Source: Aerococcus viridans
GTDB taxonomy: Bacteria > Bacillota > Bacilli > Lactobacillales > Aerococcaceae
Reading direction: 5' to 3'
DNA: 64,000 nucleotides
NCBI RefSeq assembly: GCF_002083135.2
Contig: NZ_NBTM02000001.1
Span: forward strand, 682,001 to 746,000
The notes below the pieces were generated by a model. The model ran no database searches. It was given only the letters and a program-made list of their open reading frames with translations, and had not been told where the DNA came from. A program made the position numbers and the translations under genes. Numbering within the stretch: position 1 is the first letter of the stretch; the number at the start of each line of letters is the position of its first letter. Shown here in pieces: positions 1 to 6,886 of the stretch.

Positions 1-1541
1 AACCGCTCAATTTCTTGACGGGTCTCCGTATCGTCATCCACCTTCTTGCACAAGATTTCATAATCAAACCGAACTACGAAGGCATTTGGTGATGCTGCCG
101 CTGGGAAAGTTGCCTTTAATAAGGCCGCCTGCATACTTGGTAGACTCTCAATTAGACCTTCCCATAAATTAGCAATATCATTCAAGTCTTTCTTAGTCGC
201 TTGATTTAAGACTTGGAAGACCTTCGTCAGATTTGGCGTAAAGGCCGTCGCATTCCCTGACCGCTTAGCCGGCTTACTTGGTGCAGGTTTAGCTGGCTCT
301 TTGCTCCCATTTTGAACCTGTGCCGTTAAATTTGCCACTTGTTCTTGCAATTCAGCTAACGCTTGACTCACTTGCGTTGGCAAGACATGTTCACCTTCTT
401 GGTTAGCCACCACTTGTTGGTTACCACTTTGACCAACAGCCGCCTGACCACCGATTTGACTGGCTACCTGGACCGTCGCGACCTCTAGATAGATCGTTGG
501 TTGCAATGAAAAACGAATTTCTGCCTGTGTTTCTCGGAAGACTTTCATCATCTTATACAAGACATTCACATCAATCGTTTTCGCTAGACTATAAAAGGCT
601 TCGTCATAACGTTGGGTCAAATCTTCAATTTCAGCCGTATCCGCCTTGGTTTCCTTGGCAATCATTAAATCACGCACAAAAACCAACTGCTCTTCCACAA
701 AACGCGCCGCATCTTGACCACCAGCCATTAAAGCATGTAAGTGGTCTAAAGCTGCCGTCACTTGTCCATTAGCTAAGGCCTCCGTATATTCAACCAACTG
801 CTCTTCAGACAAGGCCCCCGTTACCAAACGACTCGTTTCAAGTGATAAAGTCCCATCGGAAAAGGAAATCACCTGGTCTAACAAGGATAAGGCATCCCGC
901 ATCCCACCGTTCGCCGCACGGGCAATCACAGCTAAAGCGCCGTTCTCAAATTCAATCCCGTCTTGGTCTAAAATAAAAGCCATCCGGTCTTCAATCGATT
1001 GACGTGAAATGCGTTTAAAGTCAAAACGTTGGGTTCTTGAAATAATCGTTGCAGGTATCTTATGCGGCTCAGTCGTTGCTAATATAAAAATGACATTAGC
1101 TGGCGGTTCTTCTAAGGTTTTTAATAAAGCATTGAAAGCACCCGTTGAAAGCATGTGGACCTCATCAATGATATAGACCTTATATTGCGCTTCCGTTGGC
1201 GCATAGCGAACCTTATCACGGATATCACGAATCTCCTCAACCCCGTTGTTAGAAGCTGCATCGATTTCAATCACATCCGGCAAAGTGCCGTCCGTAATGG
1301 CCCGGCAAATCTCACATTCATTACATGGTTCCCCATCCACCTGGTTTGGACAGTTGATCGCTTTCGATAGAATTTTAGCCGCACTCGTCTTACCAGTACC
1401 TCTTGGACCCGTAAACAAGTAAGCGTGACTCGTTTTGCCAGTTCGAATGGCATTTTGCAGCGTACGCGCAACAGCCTCTTGGCCAACAATATCTCCAAAT
1501 GTCTGCGGCCGCCAAACGCGGTATAATGCTTGGTAACTCAT
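1..1541 (-). CDS. dnaX: DNA polymerase III subunit gamma/tau, 3' end outside the window
   Basis: Clamp-loader ATPase of the replicative polymerase; gamma/tau loads the beta clamp and bridges polymerase and helicase. My translation of the minus strand starts MSYQALYRVWRPQTFGDIVG, the family N-terminus. Walker A (GPRGTGKTS) sits at residues 45-53, followed by a four-cysteine zinc module around CPNQVDGEPCNECEIC, the DEVH Walker B and the sensor motif ATTEPHKI. About 513 codons are visible; a Pro/Lys/Ala-rich linker (PAKPAPSKPAKR) then leads into the tau-type C-terminal domain, which runs off the edge. The ATG at 1541 is preceded by AAGGAGG at good spacing. A TnpB element lies immediately upstream, so the promoter is squeezed into about 200 bases. 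Identification is secure. Confidence 0.97.
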   Translation of the reverse strand, partial: MSYQALYRVWRPQTFGDIVGQEAVARTLQNAIRTGKTSHAYLFTGPRGTGKTSAAKILSKAINCPNQVDGEPCNECEICRAITDGTLPDVIEIDAASNNGVEEIRDIRDKVRYAPTEAQYKVYIIDEVHMLSTGAFNALLKTLEEPPANVIFILATTEPHKIPATIISRTQRFDFKRISRQSIEDRMAFILDQDGIEFENGALAVIARAANGGMRDALSLLDQVISFSDGTLSLETSRLVTGALSEEQLVEYTEALANGQVTAALDHLHALMAGGQDAARFVEEQLVFVRDLMIAKETKADTAEIEDLTQRYDEAFYSLAKTIDVNVLYKMMKVFRETQAEIRFSLQPTIYLEVATVQVASQIGGQAAVGQSGNQQVVANQEGEHVLPTQVSQALAELQEQVANLTAQVQNGSKEPAKPAPSKPAKRSGNATAFTPNLTKVFQVLNQATKKDLNDIANLWEGLIESLPSMQAALLKATFPAAASPNAFVVRFDYEILCKKVDDDTETRQEIER

Positions 1542-1581
1542 CGCTGCCTCCTTAAACTTGCTACATTTAATCATCTCGAAC

Positions 1582-1590
1582 ATTATAACA
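1582..1590 (-). promoter_or_regulatory. extended -10 promoter element for dnaX
   Basis: The minus strand reads TGTTATAAT, a TGN extended -10 followed by a perfect TATAAT, about 40 bases before the dnaX start codon. No good -35 is visible; the region where it would lie is occupied by a near-perfect palindrome (1597-1618). Confidence 0.6.
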
Positions 1591-1596
1591 TCAACT

Positions 1597-1618
1597 ACTC
1601 TCTGTTAAAACAGAGAGT
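1597..1618. repeat. 22-bp palindrome upstream of dnaX
   Basis: Two perfectly complementary 10-base arms (ACTCTCTGTT and AACAGAGAGT) flank a 2-base centre. On the minus strand no T-run follows, so it is a poor terminator. It overlaps the -35 position of the putative dnaX promoter and also lies where the right-end subterminal hairpin of the TnpB element could be. Confidence 0.7.
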
Positions 1619-1744
1619 TTGTCCTAAACATGGTGGTTGTACAAACGATATAATATCTCCAACCGTTTAAAGACACTAAGGGATGGTTGACTGGCACCCC
1701 ATCAGTAAGCGGTCTGTAGACACTTACCGAATATTGTTTTACGT
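1619..1744 (-). ncRNA. candidate omega-RNA / right end of the TnpB element
   Basis: In IS200/IS605-family elements the guide (omega) RNA is transcribed from the 3' end of tnpB into the element's right end. Here the minus strand after the tnpB stop contains a compact set of short complementary blocks (for example GATGG with CCATC around 1682-1704) and no other gene. The family arrangement is established knowledge; the exact RNA 5' end, the guide boundary and the element terminus cannot be fixed from one copy. Confidence 0.4.
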
Positions 1745-2980
1745 TTAATAATTTTGTATTGGCACAACTTTTTCAAACCGCGGGTTTTTCTCACTCGACA
1801 GATATCGGTGACCCAATTCTTGAATATTGATAGCTGCCACACGGTCATCATTTGATTGATACCCACAATTCTGACAAGTAAACAAGTGCTTACCTTGTTG
1901 TCTATTAGCTTTATCAATTGATTCGCATTTCGGACAACGTTGGGACGTAAATTGTGCGGATACTTTTAAAACTTGCGAACCACTTTCTAAAGCTTTGTAC
2001 ATTAACTTTTCTTCAAAATCGAAGAATCGCCAAGAATGGTGTTCATACCGTGCATCTTGCTTACGGTGGTGAGTCGTGTTAAAAGTAACGTTCGTAAGAT
2101 CTTCCACCACAAACAAGGTATTGGCCCCGTATCGGTCAACGAGTGTCTTTGATAATTGATGGTTCACATCATTCATCCAGCGGTTCTCTCGTCTTTCAAT
2201 TGTTTTAAGGCGTCTACGACTTGATTTGGTGTTCTTCGCTTGTAAGGACTGGCGCAATTTCTTAAAACGCCGTCTTTTCTTAATCAAGCTTTTACCCGAA
2301 TAGAAGGTAGTATGAGCTGTATCATCCGCAATAGTTAGTATCTGTCTTAAACCACGGTCAATGCCTACAATACGTTGAATATTAGTTTCATCTGGGCTGT
2401 CTATCTCTTTACTTGCGGACACGTGTAAGAACCACTTACCCTTACGACAGAGTAATTCAGCTTGACCGAACTTGTAAGCATTCTGGCTAAATTGTTGAAG
2501 ATAATCGATATGTTGCTTATCACAAGACACTTTAATTCGTCCTTGATTGGTCGTCAGTGAATAGGTATTGTTTTGGTGATAAGCGTAGTTACGATTACGT
2601 ACGAACACAGCTACTGGTTGCTTAAACCCTAGGGGTTTCGTTAAATGGTAAAGGTCTTTATATAGCGTATGATATTTACCTGTATGGATATCTTTATAAC
2701 GCTTAGGTTTTTGTTTAAACTGTGTTTTCACGGTCTTATATCTCGCGATTACCGTACGCATCACGGACTGGGCCATTTGCGATTGCAGCCCAAAATCCTG
2801 ACGTATCTGATGATACAAGGCGTTGTGCAAAGTCGTTTGACCTAATTCAAAGTCATGGTCAAAGATATATGTCGAAACAAAATTACAAGCGTTTAAAAAC
2901 TGTTGTTGGGTTTCTTCGAACTTTTCAATATCACTAGCACTTGGGTATAATTGCACTTTAATCGTTTTCGTTAACTGCAT
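1745..2980 (-). CDS. tnpB: TnpB, RNA-guided nuclease of an IS1341-type element
   Basis: Full-length 411-residue TnpB (OrfB of IS200/IS605). The RuvC triad is visible: Asp208 in GIDRG, Glu293 in VVEDL and Asp379 in NDDRVAAINI. The four-cysteine zinc ribbon lies between the last two (Cys349/352 and Cys369/372). A basic segment (KKRRRFKKLRQ) follows the first catalytic motif. TnpB proteins are omega-RNA-guided DNA nucleases that promote transposon retention. No tnpA transposase is present, so the element is of the solo IS1341 type and would need TnpA in trans to move. The start is the ATG at 2980 with an AGAGGTGAT ribosome-binding site. All catalytic residues are intact, so the protein is probably functional. 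Confidence 0.93.
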   Translation of the reverse strand: MQLTKTIKVQLYPSASDIEKFEETQQQFLNACNFVSTYIFDHDFELGQTTLHNALYHQIRQDFGLQSQMAQSVMRTVIARYKTVKTQFKQKPKRYKDIHTGKYHTLYKDLYHLTKPLGFKQPVAVFVRNRNYAYHQNNTYSLTTNQGRIKVSCDKQHIDYLQQFSQNAYKFGQAELLCRKGKWFLHVSASKEIDSPDETNIQRIVGIDRGLRQILTIADDTAHTTFYSGKSLIKKRRRFKKLRQSLQAKNTKSSRRRLKTIERRENRWMNDVNHQLSKTLVDRYGANTLFVVEDLTNVTFNTTHHRKQDARYEHHSWRFFDFEEKLMYKALESGSQVLKVSAQFTSQRCPKCESIDKANRQQGKHLFTCQNCGYQSNDDRVAAINIQELGHRYLSSEKNPRFEKVVPIQNY

Positions 2981-2991
2981 CTTATCACCTC

Positions 2992-3031
2992 TTTTCTCTT
3001 AAAATACATTATACTATCTATTTAGAGAAAA
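2992..3031 (-). promoter_or_regulatory. tnpB promoter inside an inverted repeat
   Basis: The minus strand has TATAAT (3008-3013) about 28 bases before the tnpB start codon. It is enclosed by inverted arms TTTTCTCT (2992-2999) and AGAGAAAA (3024-3031), extended by further A/T pairs. This may be the left-end hairpin of the element or a regulatory structure. Confidence 0.5.
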
Positions 3032-3061
3032 CATAAACGATAACCTAGTAAAATCAACAAA

Positions 3062-3216
3062 AAGAGGGGCTGGGACAAAAGGTCTCTCAAAAAAATACAC
3101 TCCCAAAACTATGAACTTTTTTGTTCAGTAGTGGGAGTGTATTTTTCTATATCTTTATAAAAATAAACGAAAGTGGGACTACTTTTTTCGCAAAAGTAGT
3201 TTTGTCCCAGCCTCTT
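3062..3216. repeat. 155-bp palindromic intergenic repeat with GGGGCTGGGACAAAA termini
   Basis: The element begins AAGAGGGGCTGGGACAAAA and ends TTTTGTCCCAGCCTCTT, so its termini are inverted. Two internal hairpins are clear: ATACACTCCCA (3095) with TGGGAGTGTAT (3132), and ACTACTTTT (3178) with AAAAGTAGT (3192). Repeats with this CTGGGAC terminal motif are widespread between genes in Firmicutes. It lies between the tnpB upstream region and the metK leader and has no coding capacity. Confidence 0.75.
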
Positions 3217-3339
3217 GTAAATGAAACTATAGTAAGGCAATTAATGCAGGGTTATCTTAATCTTAAAAATAGTCTATAAAAACTTATCAGAAAATTGAAA
3301 ATACCGCCATTTTCCCGTTACTATTCCCTTCATATCATG

Positions 3340-3345
3340 TATAAT
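3340..3345 (+). promoter_or_regulatory. metK promoter -10
   Basis: A perfect TATAAT about 90 bases before the metK start. Transcription from it would begin just upstream of GTTACAA (3353-3359), so the transcript would start with the riboswitch. No strong -35 is visible. Confidence 0.6.
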
Positions 3346-3352
3346 GGGGGAC

Positions 3353-3430
3353 GTTACAATAAATTCTTCCCGATAGGGTTTGCTTAGGCAAAAATTCCTT
3401 GTAACCATAAAATTTATATTTTGGGGGAAA
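3353..3430 (+). promoter_or_regulatory. SMK box (SAM-III) riboswitch controlling metK translation
   Basis: The leader carries the SMK signature: TTCCCGATAGGG (anti-Shine-Dalgarno, from 3367), then TTCCTTGTAACC (3394-3406), and an unusual GGGGGAA Shine-Dalgarno (3423-3429) seven bases before the metK ATG. SMK boxes are known before metK in Lactobacillales; SAM binding pairs the Shine-Dalgarno with the TTCCC and blocks translation. GTTACAA at 3353-3359 is perfectly complementary to TTGTAAC at 3399-3405 and could form the competing upstream helix of the ligand-free state. This predicts feedback repression of SAM synthetase by SAM. Confidence 0.88.
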
Positions 3431-3434
3431 CAAC

Positions 3435-4610
3435 ATGAATAAACGACTATTTACTTCTGAATCAGTCACAGAAGGACATCCAGATAAGGTTGCTGACCAA
3501 ATTTCTGATGCCATTCTTGACGCGATTCTTGCACAAGACCCACAAGCTCGTGTCGCTTGCGAAACTGCCGTCAATACAGGACTTGTCCTAGTATTCGGTG
3601 AGGTAACAACTAGCGCATATGTGGATATCCAAAAAATCGTTCGCAATACCGTTCGTGAAATTGGTTATCGTGATGGAAAATTCGGATTTGACGCTGACTC
3701 CATCGCCGTATTGGTTTCACTAGATGAACAATCACCTGACATCGCACAAGGTGTAGATGATGCTATTGAGACTCGGGAAAAGGGTGAAGTGGACAACAAG
3801 TTGATTGGTGCCGGAGACCAAGGGATTATGTTCGGTTACGCTACGGACGAGACACCAGAGTTAATGCCAATGCCAATTGCTTTAAGTCACCGCCTATCTC
3901 GTCGACTAGCTGAAGTCCGTAAAAGTGGTGAATTAAACTACTTAGGTCCAGATGGTAAGACTCAGGTAACCATCGAATATGATGACAACAACCAACCACA
4001 ACGCATTGATACCATCGTCATTTCAACACAACATACTGAAGGTATTGAACTAGACCAAATCCGCCAAGACGTGATTAAACACGTTGTTGAGCCAACTATG
4101 CCTGAAAACTGGTTAGATGAAAACACGCGTTACTTCATCAACCCAACTGGTAAGTTTGTATCCGGTGGTCCTGAAGCCGATTCAGGTTTAACTGGTCGTA
4201 AAATTATCGTCGACACTTATGGTGGATCTGCTCACCACGGTGGTGGGGCCTTCTCAGGTAAAGATGCTACTAAAGTTGACCGGTCTGCTTCATATGCGGC
4301 TCGCTATATTGCTAAAAACTTGGTTGCAGCTGGCTTAGCGCGTAAAGTTGAAATCCAATTAGCCTATGCCATTGGGGTTGCAGAACCTGTATCTATTTCA
4401 ATTGATACATTCAATACTAGCGCATTATCAGAAACTGATTTAGTAGGCCTAGTACGCAATAACTTCGATTTAACACCAAATGGTATTATCGACATGCTAT
4501 CACTACGCCAACCAATCTTCAGTAAAACTGCTGCATATGGCCATTTTGGTCGAGATGACCAAGATTTTGCTTGGGAAAAAACAGATAAGGTCGACAGTTT
4601 GAAGCAATAA
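3435..4610 (+). CDS. metK: S-adenosylmethionine synthetase
   Basis: Cytosolic enzyme that makes SAM from methionine and ATP, releasing phosphate and pyrophosphate. The 391-residue length is typical. Recognisable motifs include the N-terminal [32 protein letters not shown] in the middle, the [20 protein letters not shown] segment, and [17 protein letters not shown] of the active-site loop. The ATG at 3435 is set by the GGGGGAA ribosome-binding site, which is itself part of the riboswitch. The gene is monocistronic: a terminator follows at 4651-4680. No deviation from the family is seen. Confidence 0.98.
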   Translation: MNKRLFTSESVTEGHPDKVADQISDAILDAILAQDPQARVACETAVNTGLVLVFGEVTTSAYVDIQKIVRNTVREIGYRDGKFGFDADSIAVLVSLDEQSPDIAQGVDDAIETREKGEVDNKLIGAGDQGIMFGYATDETPELMPMPIALSHRLSRRLAEVRKSGELNYLGPDGKTQVTIEYDDNNQPQRIDTIVISTQHTEGIELDQIRQDVIKHVVEPTMPENWLDENTRYFINPTGKFVSGGPEADSGLTGRKIIVDTYGGSAHHGGGAFSGKDATKVDRSASYAARYIAKNLVAAGLARKVEIQLAYAIGVAEPVSISIDTFNTSALSETDLVGLVRNNFDLTPNGIIDMLSLRQPIFSKTAAYGHFGRDDQDFAWEKTDKVDSLKQ

Positions 4611-4650
4611 AGTGGGCTCTTCGTCAAATAGGACTGATGAGTATTAATCG

Positions 4651-4680
4651 CCAGGTAATTTTTAGATTGCCTGGTTTTTT
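4651..4680 (+). terminator. terminator after metK
   Basis: CCAGGTAAT pairs with ATTGCCTGG (one G-T pair) over a short loop, followed by TTTTTT. Confidence 0.85.
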
Positions 4681-4718
4681 ATATACTCTTTTCCATTATT
4701 CATTTTCATCTTTATACT

Positions 4719-4786
4719 GGTTCTATAATAAATGGTGTTGGTGAGAATTCATATTGAATCTCATTGACACTATTTATTATAGAACC
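4719..4786. repeat. 68-bp near-perfect palindrome
   Basis: Outer arms GGTTCTATAATAAAT (4719-4733) and ATTTATTATAGAACC (4772-4786) are perfectly complementary over 15 bases. Further in, GTGT/ACAC and TGAGA/TCTCA continue the pairing almost to the centre. It sits between the metK terminator and the tRNA terminator. The GG...CC ends look like the terminal inverted repeats of an insertion sequence, so a miniature element is possible. I see no target-site duplication in the flanks. Confidence 0.75.
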
Positions 4787-4788
4787 CC

Positions 4789-4824
4789 AAAAAAACTCCT
4801 CCATCTTTCGATGAAGGAGTTTTT
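4789..4824 (-). terminator. terminator of the tRNA operon
   Basis: On the minus strand AAAACTCCTTCATC pairs with GATGGAGGAGTTTT around a GAAA loop, followed by a T-run. It lies just downstream of tRNA-Thr. Confidence 0.85.
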
Positions 4825-4831
4825 CTATATA

Positions 4832-4904
4832 TGCCGGCTAAAGGACTTGAACCCTCGACCCTCTGATTACAAATCAGATGCTCTACCAACTGAGCTAAGC
4901 CGGC
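4832..4904 (-). tRNA. tRNA-Thr (anticodon TGT)
   Basis: The minus strand reads GCCGGCTTAGCTCAGTTGG and closes with GCCGGCA. The anticodon stem CTGAT/ATCAG encloses the loop TTTGTAA, giving anticodon TGT. The T arm is GAGGGTTCAAGTCCTTT. CCA is not encoded. Confidence 0.95.
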
Positions 4905-4929
4905 AAATATTTTTTATTCAAAATGAATA

Positions 4930-5002
4930 TGACCCGTGTAGGATTCGAACCTACGACCCACTGATTAAAAGTCAGTTGCTCTACCGACTGAGCTAACGAG
5001 TC
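4930..5002 (-). tRNA. tRNA-Lys (anticodon TTT)
   Basis: The minus strand starts GACTCGTTAGCTCAGTCGG and ends ACGGGTCA. The anticodon stem CTGAC/ATCAG holds loop TTTTAA, giving anticodon TTT. The T arm GTAGGTTCGAATCCTAC is perfect. Confidence 0.95.
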
Positions 5003-5006
5003 ATGG

Positions 5007-5079
5007 TGGAGAATGAGGGGCTCGAACCCCCGACATCCTGCTTGTAAGGCAGACGCTCTCCCAGCTGAGCTAATTCTCC
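5007..5079 (-). tRNA. tRNA-Val (anticodon TAC)
   Basis: The minus strand starts GGAGAATTAGCTCAGCTGG and ends ATTCTCCA. The anticodon arm CTGCCTTACAAGCAG gives anticodon TAC. It is separated from tRNA-Lys by only four bases, so the three tRNAs form one transcript in the order Val, Lys, Thr. Confidence 0.95.
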
Positions 5080-5120
5080 GTAAATATTTCAATTGGTTAT
5101 CTGTCAAAGACAACTATTAA

Positions 5121-5149
5121 ATAATACCATCTGATTTAGACACTGTCAA
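5121..5149 (-). promoter_or_regulatory. promoter of the tRNA-Val/Lys/Thr operon
   Basis: On the minus strand a perfect TTGACA (5144-5149) is separated by 17 bases from TATTAT (5121-5126), about 40 bases before tRNA-Val. It is one of the best consensus promoters in the window, as expected for a stable-RNA operon. Confidence 0.88.
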
Positions 5150-5235
5150 CACAATTTCCATAAAAATTTTATTTTTCGTCATTTTTTAGCACATCGGCAG
5201 AAAAAATACGTATATAAAACATATGGAGGTTGAAA

Positions 5236-5952
5236 ATGATATTGTTTGTTTATTATAGCATTTTATTGGTCCTTTTTGCTAGTCTTGCTTCGTTTTTTAT
5301 GGTGGTCGGTTCAAGAACAGTCTTTGGACAATCCTTTATCCACGGTCGTTCCAAATGCGATAATTGCCAAGTCACGCTTTCACCCTTAGCCTTGATACCA
5401 ATCATCGGTTACGGACTATCAGTAGGTAAATGCCAGACTTGCCACCACTCAATACCTTTTATTTATCCATTCTGTGAAGGCTTTTTCGCTATATTTTCCT
5501 TCTTGTTTTTTCTAAACCACCCGACTGAAACGGCTATTCTTCTCTGCATGATTTTCGCCATCCTACTCATTATGACCAGTGCCGATCTGGCTTTACAAAT
5601 CATACCAGACCGATTTCAAGTCATATTATTATTAGTTGTTATTTATTATCTTTACCGACACCCGAACCTAGCATACTTAACCCATGTTACCTTTTCCTTG
5701 CTGGTCCTCACCACTTTAATCACCTGCAATCACCTACTTCATCAAGGTATAGGTGGTGGTGACATTAAAACACTGGCAGTCTTAGCTCTAATGCTCGGTC
5801 CCTTAACCTTCTCATATCTTCTGTTGATTGCTAGTGGTCTAGCCCTCTGTCACATCTGTTATGTGAAAATAAAAAATGTAAACCCGCCGACTGGTCTGCC
5901 ATTTATCCCTTACTTATTCTTTGCCTATCCCATCGTCTTCTATATACTGTAA
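5236..5952 (+). CDS. prepilin peptidase (A24 family, ComC/PilD type)
   Basis: Membrane aspartic protease that cleaves the leader of type IV pilin-like proteins such as ComGC. The 238-residue protein is strongly hydrophobic throughout. The cytoplasmic four-cysteine zinc loop is visible (CDNCQ and CQTCHH). Catalytic aspartates sit in SADLALQIIPD and in GGGDIK, the GxGDxK motif of the family. The start is the ATG at 5236: GGAGG ends at 5229, so the upstream in-frame TTG would have no spacing. In a Lactobacillales genome the likely substrate is the competence pseudopilus, but no comG genes are in the window, so that is inference. Confidence 0.88.
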   Translation: MILFVYYSILLVLFASLASFFMVVGSRTVFGQSFIHGRSKCDNCQVTLSPLALIPIIGYGLSVGKCQTCHHSIPFIYPFCEGFFAIFSFLFFLNHPTETAILLCMIFAILLIMTSADLALQIIPDRFQVILLLVVIYYLYRHPNLAYLTHVTFSLLVLTTLITCNHLLHQGIGGGDIKTLAVLALMLGPLTFSYLLLIASGLALCHICYVKIKNVNPPTGLPFIPYLFFAYPIVFYIL

Positions 5953-5983
5953 TTAGCAAAGTATAGAATGTGAGGGAGAGAAT

Positions 5984-6784
5984 TTGCAAATTCAACACAC
6001 TTTCATCCAAGGTAAATATGACCAGCCAGCTTTATGCGAGGACGCTCTTTTTACAAATGACCACTTCATCGCTGTTATAGACGGGGTAACGTCCAAGTCG
6101 AATTTCACCCATGAAGGCATGAAGACTGGCAAAATAGCGTCCAATATCATCCAGGATTTCTTAGCCACATTAGATCCACAAGCATCTATCGAAACGGTTA
6201 TTTCAGGTGTTAACCAATCTTTTGAGGACAAGTTTTATACACATGTGGATTTCCCGCTAGACCGAATCGAACATGGTCCTCAAGCTGCTATGGCTTTCTA
6301 TTCTGATTTCCACAAGTGTATCTACCTAATTGGGGATTGCCAAGCTAGTGTAAACGGGCAATTATATACCCAACCAAAGGCCTCTGATGATATTTTAAGC
6401 GCCTTCCGGTCGCTCATCTTGCATATCAACCCTAACCATCGCCAAGAGGCCAGAAATGCCATTATGCCCTATTTAATTTCCTCAAACACATTTGCCAACA
6501 AGGCTGAAACACGGTTTGGTTATTCGGTTTTAAACGGACAGGAAATCCCAAGCAACTTAATCACAACTATACCTGTTCAAGCTGGGGATGAAATTGTCCT
6601 AACATCAGATGGTTATCCAGATATTCGACCAACTTTTGAAGAAACTGAAACTTACCTGCAAGAAATTATTCACAATGATCCGAATTTAATTGACCAATTT
6701 ATTTCTACAAAAGGCGTCAACCCTGACCAAGTCAGCTTTGATGACCGGTCTTATATTGCCTTCAAAGTAATGGCCCGGTCGTAA
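5984..6784 (+). CDS. PP2C-like protein phosphatase, role unknown
   Basis: Predicted 266-residue soluble protein with a divergent PP2C fold. The metal-binding residues fall in the expected order: an acidic pair in ALCEDALF, the DG of AVIDGVTSKS, the GD of IYLIGDCQ, TSDGYPDI, and a final acidic FDDRSY in place of the usual DN motif. It starts at a TTG at 5984 with GGGAGAG in front. It follows the prepilin peptidase by 31 bases in the same direction and may be co-transcribed. It is not the usual Stp partner of a PASTA kinase, since no prkC/stk is adjacent. The substrate cannot be predicted. Confidence 0.65.
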   Translation: MQIQHTFIQGKYDQPALCEDALFTNDHFIAVIDGVTSKSNFTHEGMKTGKIASNIIQDFLATLDPQASIETVISGVNQSFEDKFYTHVDFPLDRIEHGPQAAMAFYSDFHKCIYLIGDCQASVNGQLYTQPKASDDILSAFRSLILHINPNHRQEARNAIMPYLISSNTFANKAETRFGYSVLNGQEIPSNLITTIPVQAGDEIVLTSDGYPDIRPTFEETETYLQEIIHNDPNLIDQFISTKGVNPDQVSFDDRSYIAFKVMARS

Positions 6785-6812
6785 ATTTCAAAATCTTCTC
6801 TCTATAAAACAC

Positions 6813-6848
6813 AAAATCCCTAGACCAATTTGGCCTAGGGATTTTTTC
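6813..6848. terminator. bidirectional terminator between the PP2C-like gene and rpoC
   Basis: AAATCCCTAG and CTAGGGATTT form a strong hairpin with a T-run on the plus strand and an A-run on its other side, serving both convergent genes. Confidence 0.85.
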
Positions 6849-6886
6849 TCGTCTGAATATTCATTTGTCGTTTCTACAATGGTGGA

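Noticed and set aside
1597-1618. Intrinsic terminator for tnpB
   Set aside because: The minus-strand palindrome is not followed by a T-run.
4719-4786. Target-site duplication flanking the 68-bp palindrome
   Set aside because: The eight bases on each side are not identical.
4754-5113. ORFs of 72-80 residues over the tRNA cluster on both strands
   Set aside because: They read through tRNA-Val, -Lys and -Thr; the apparent proteins are translated tRNA sequence.
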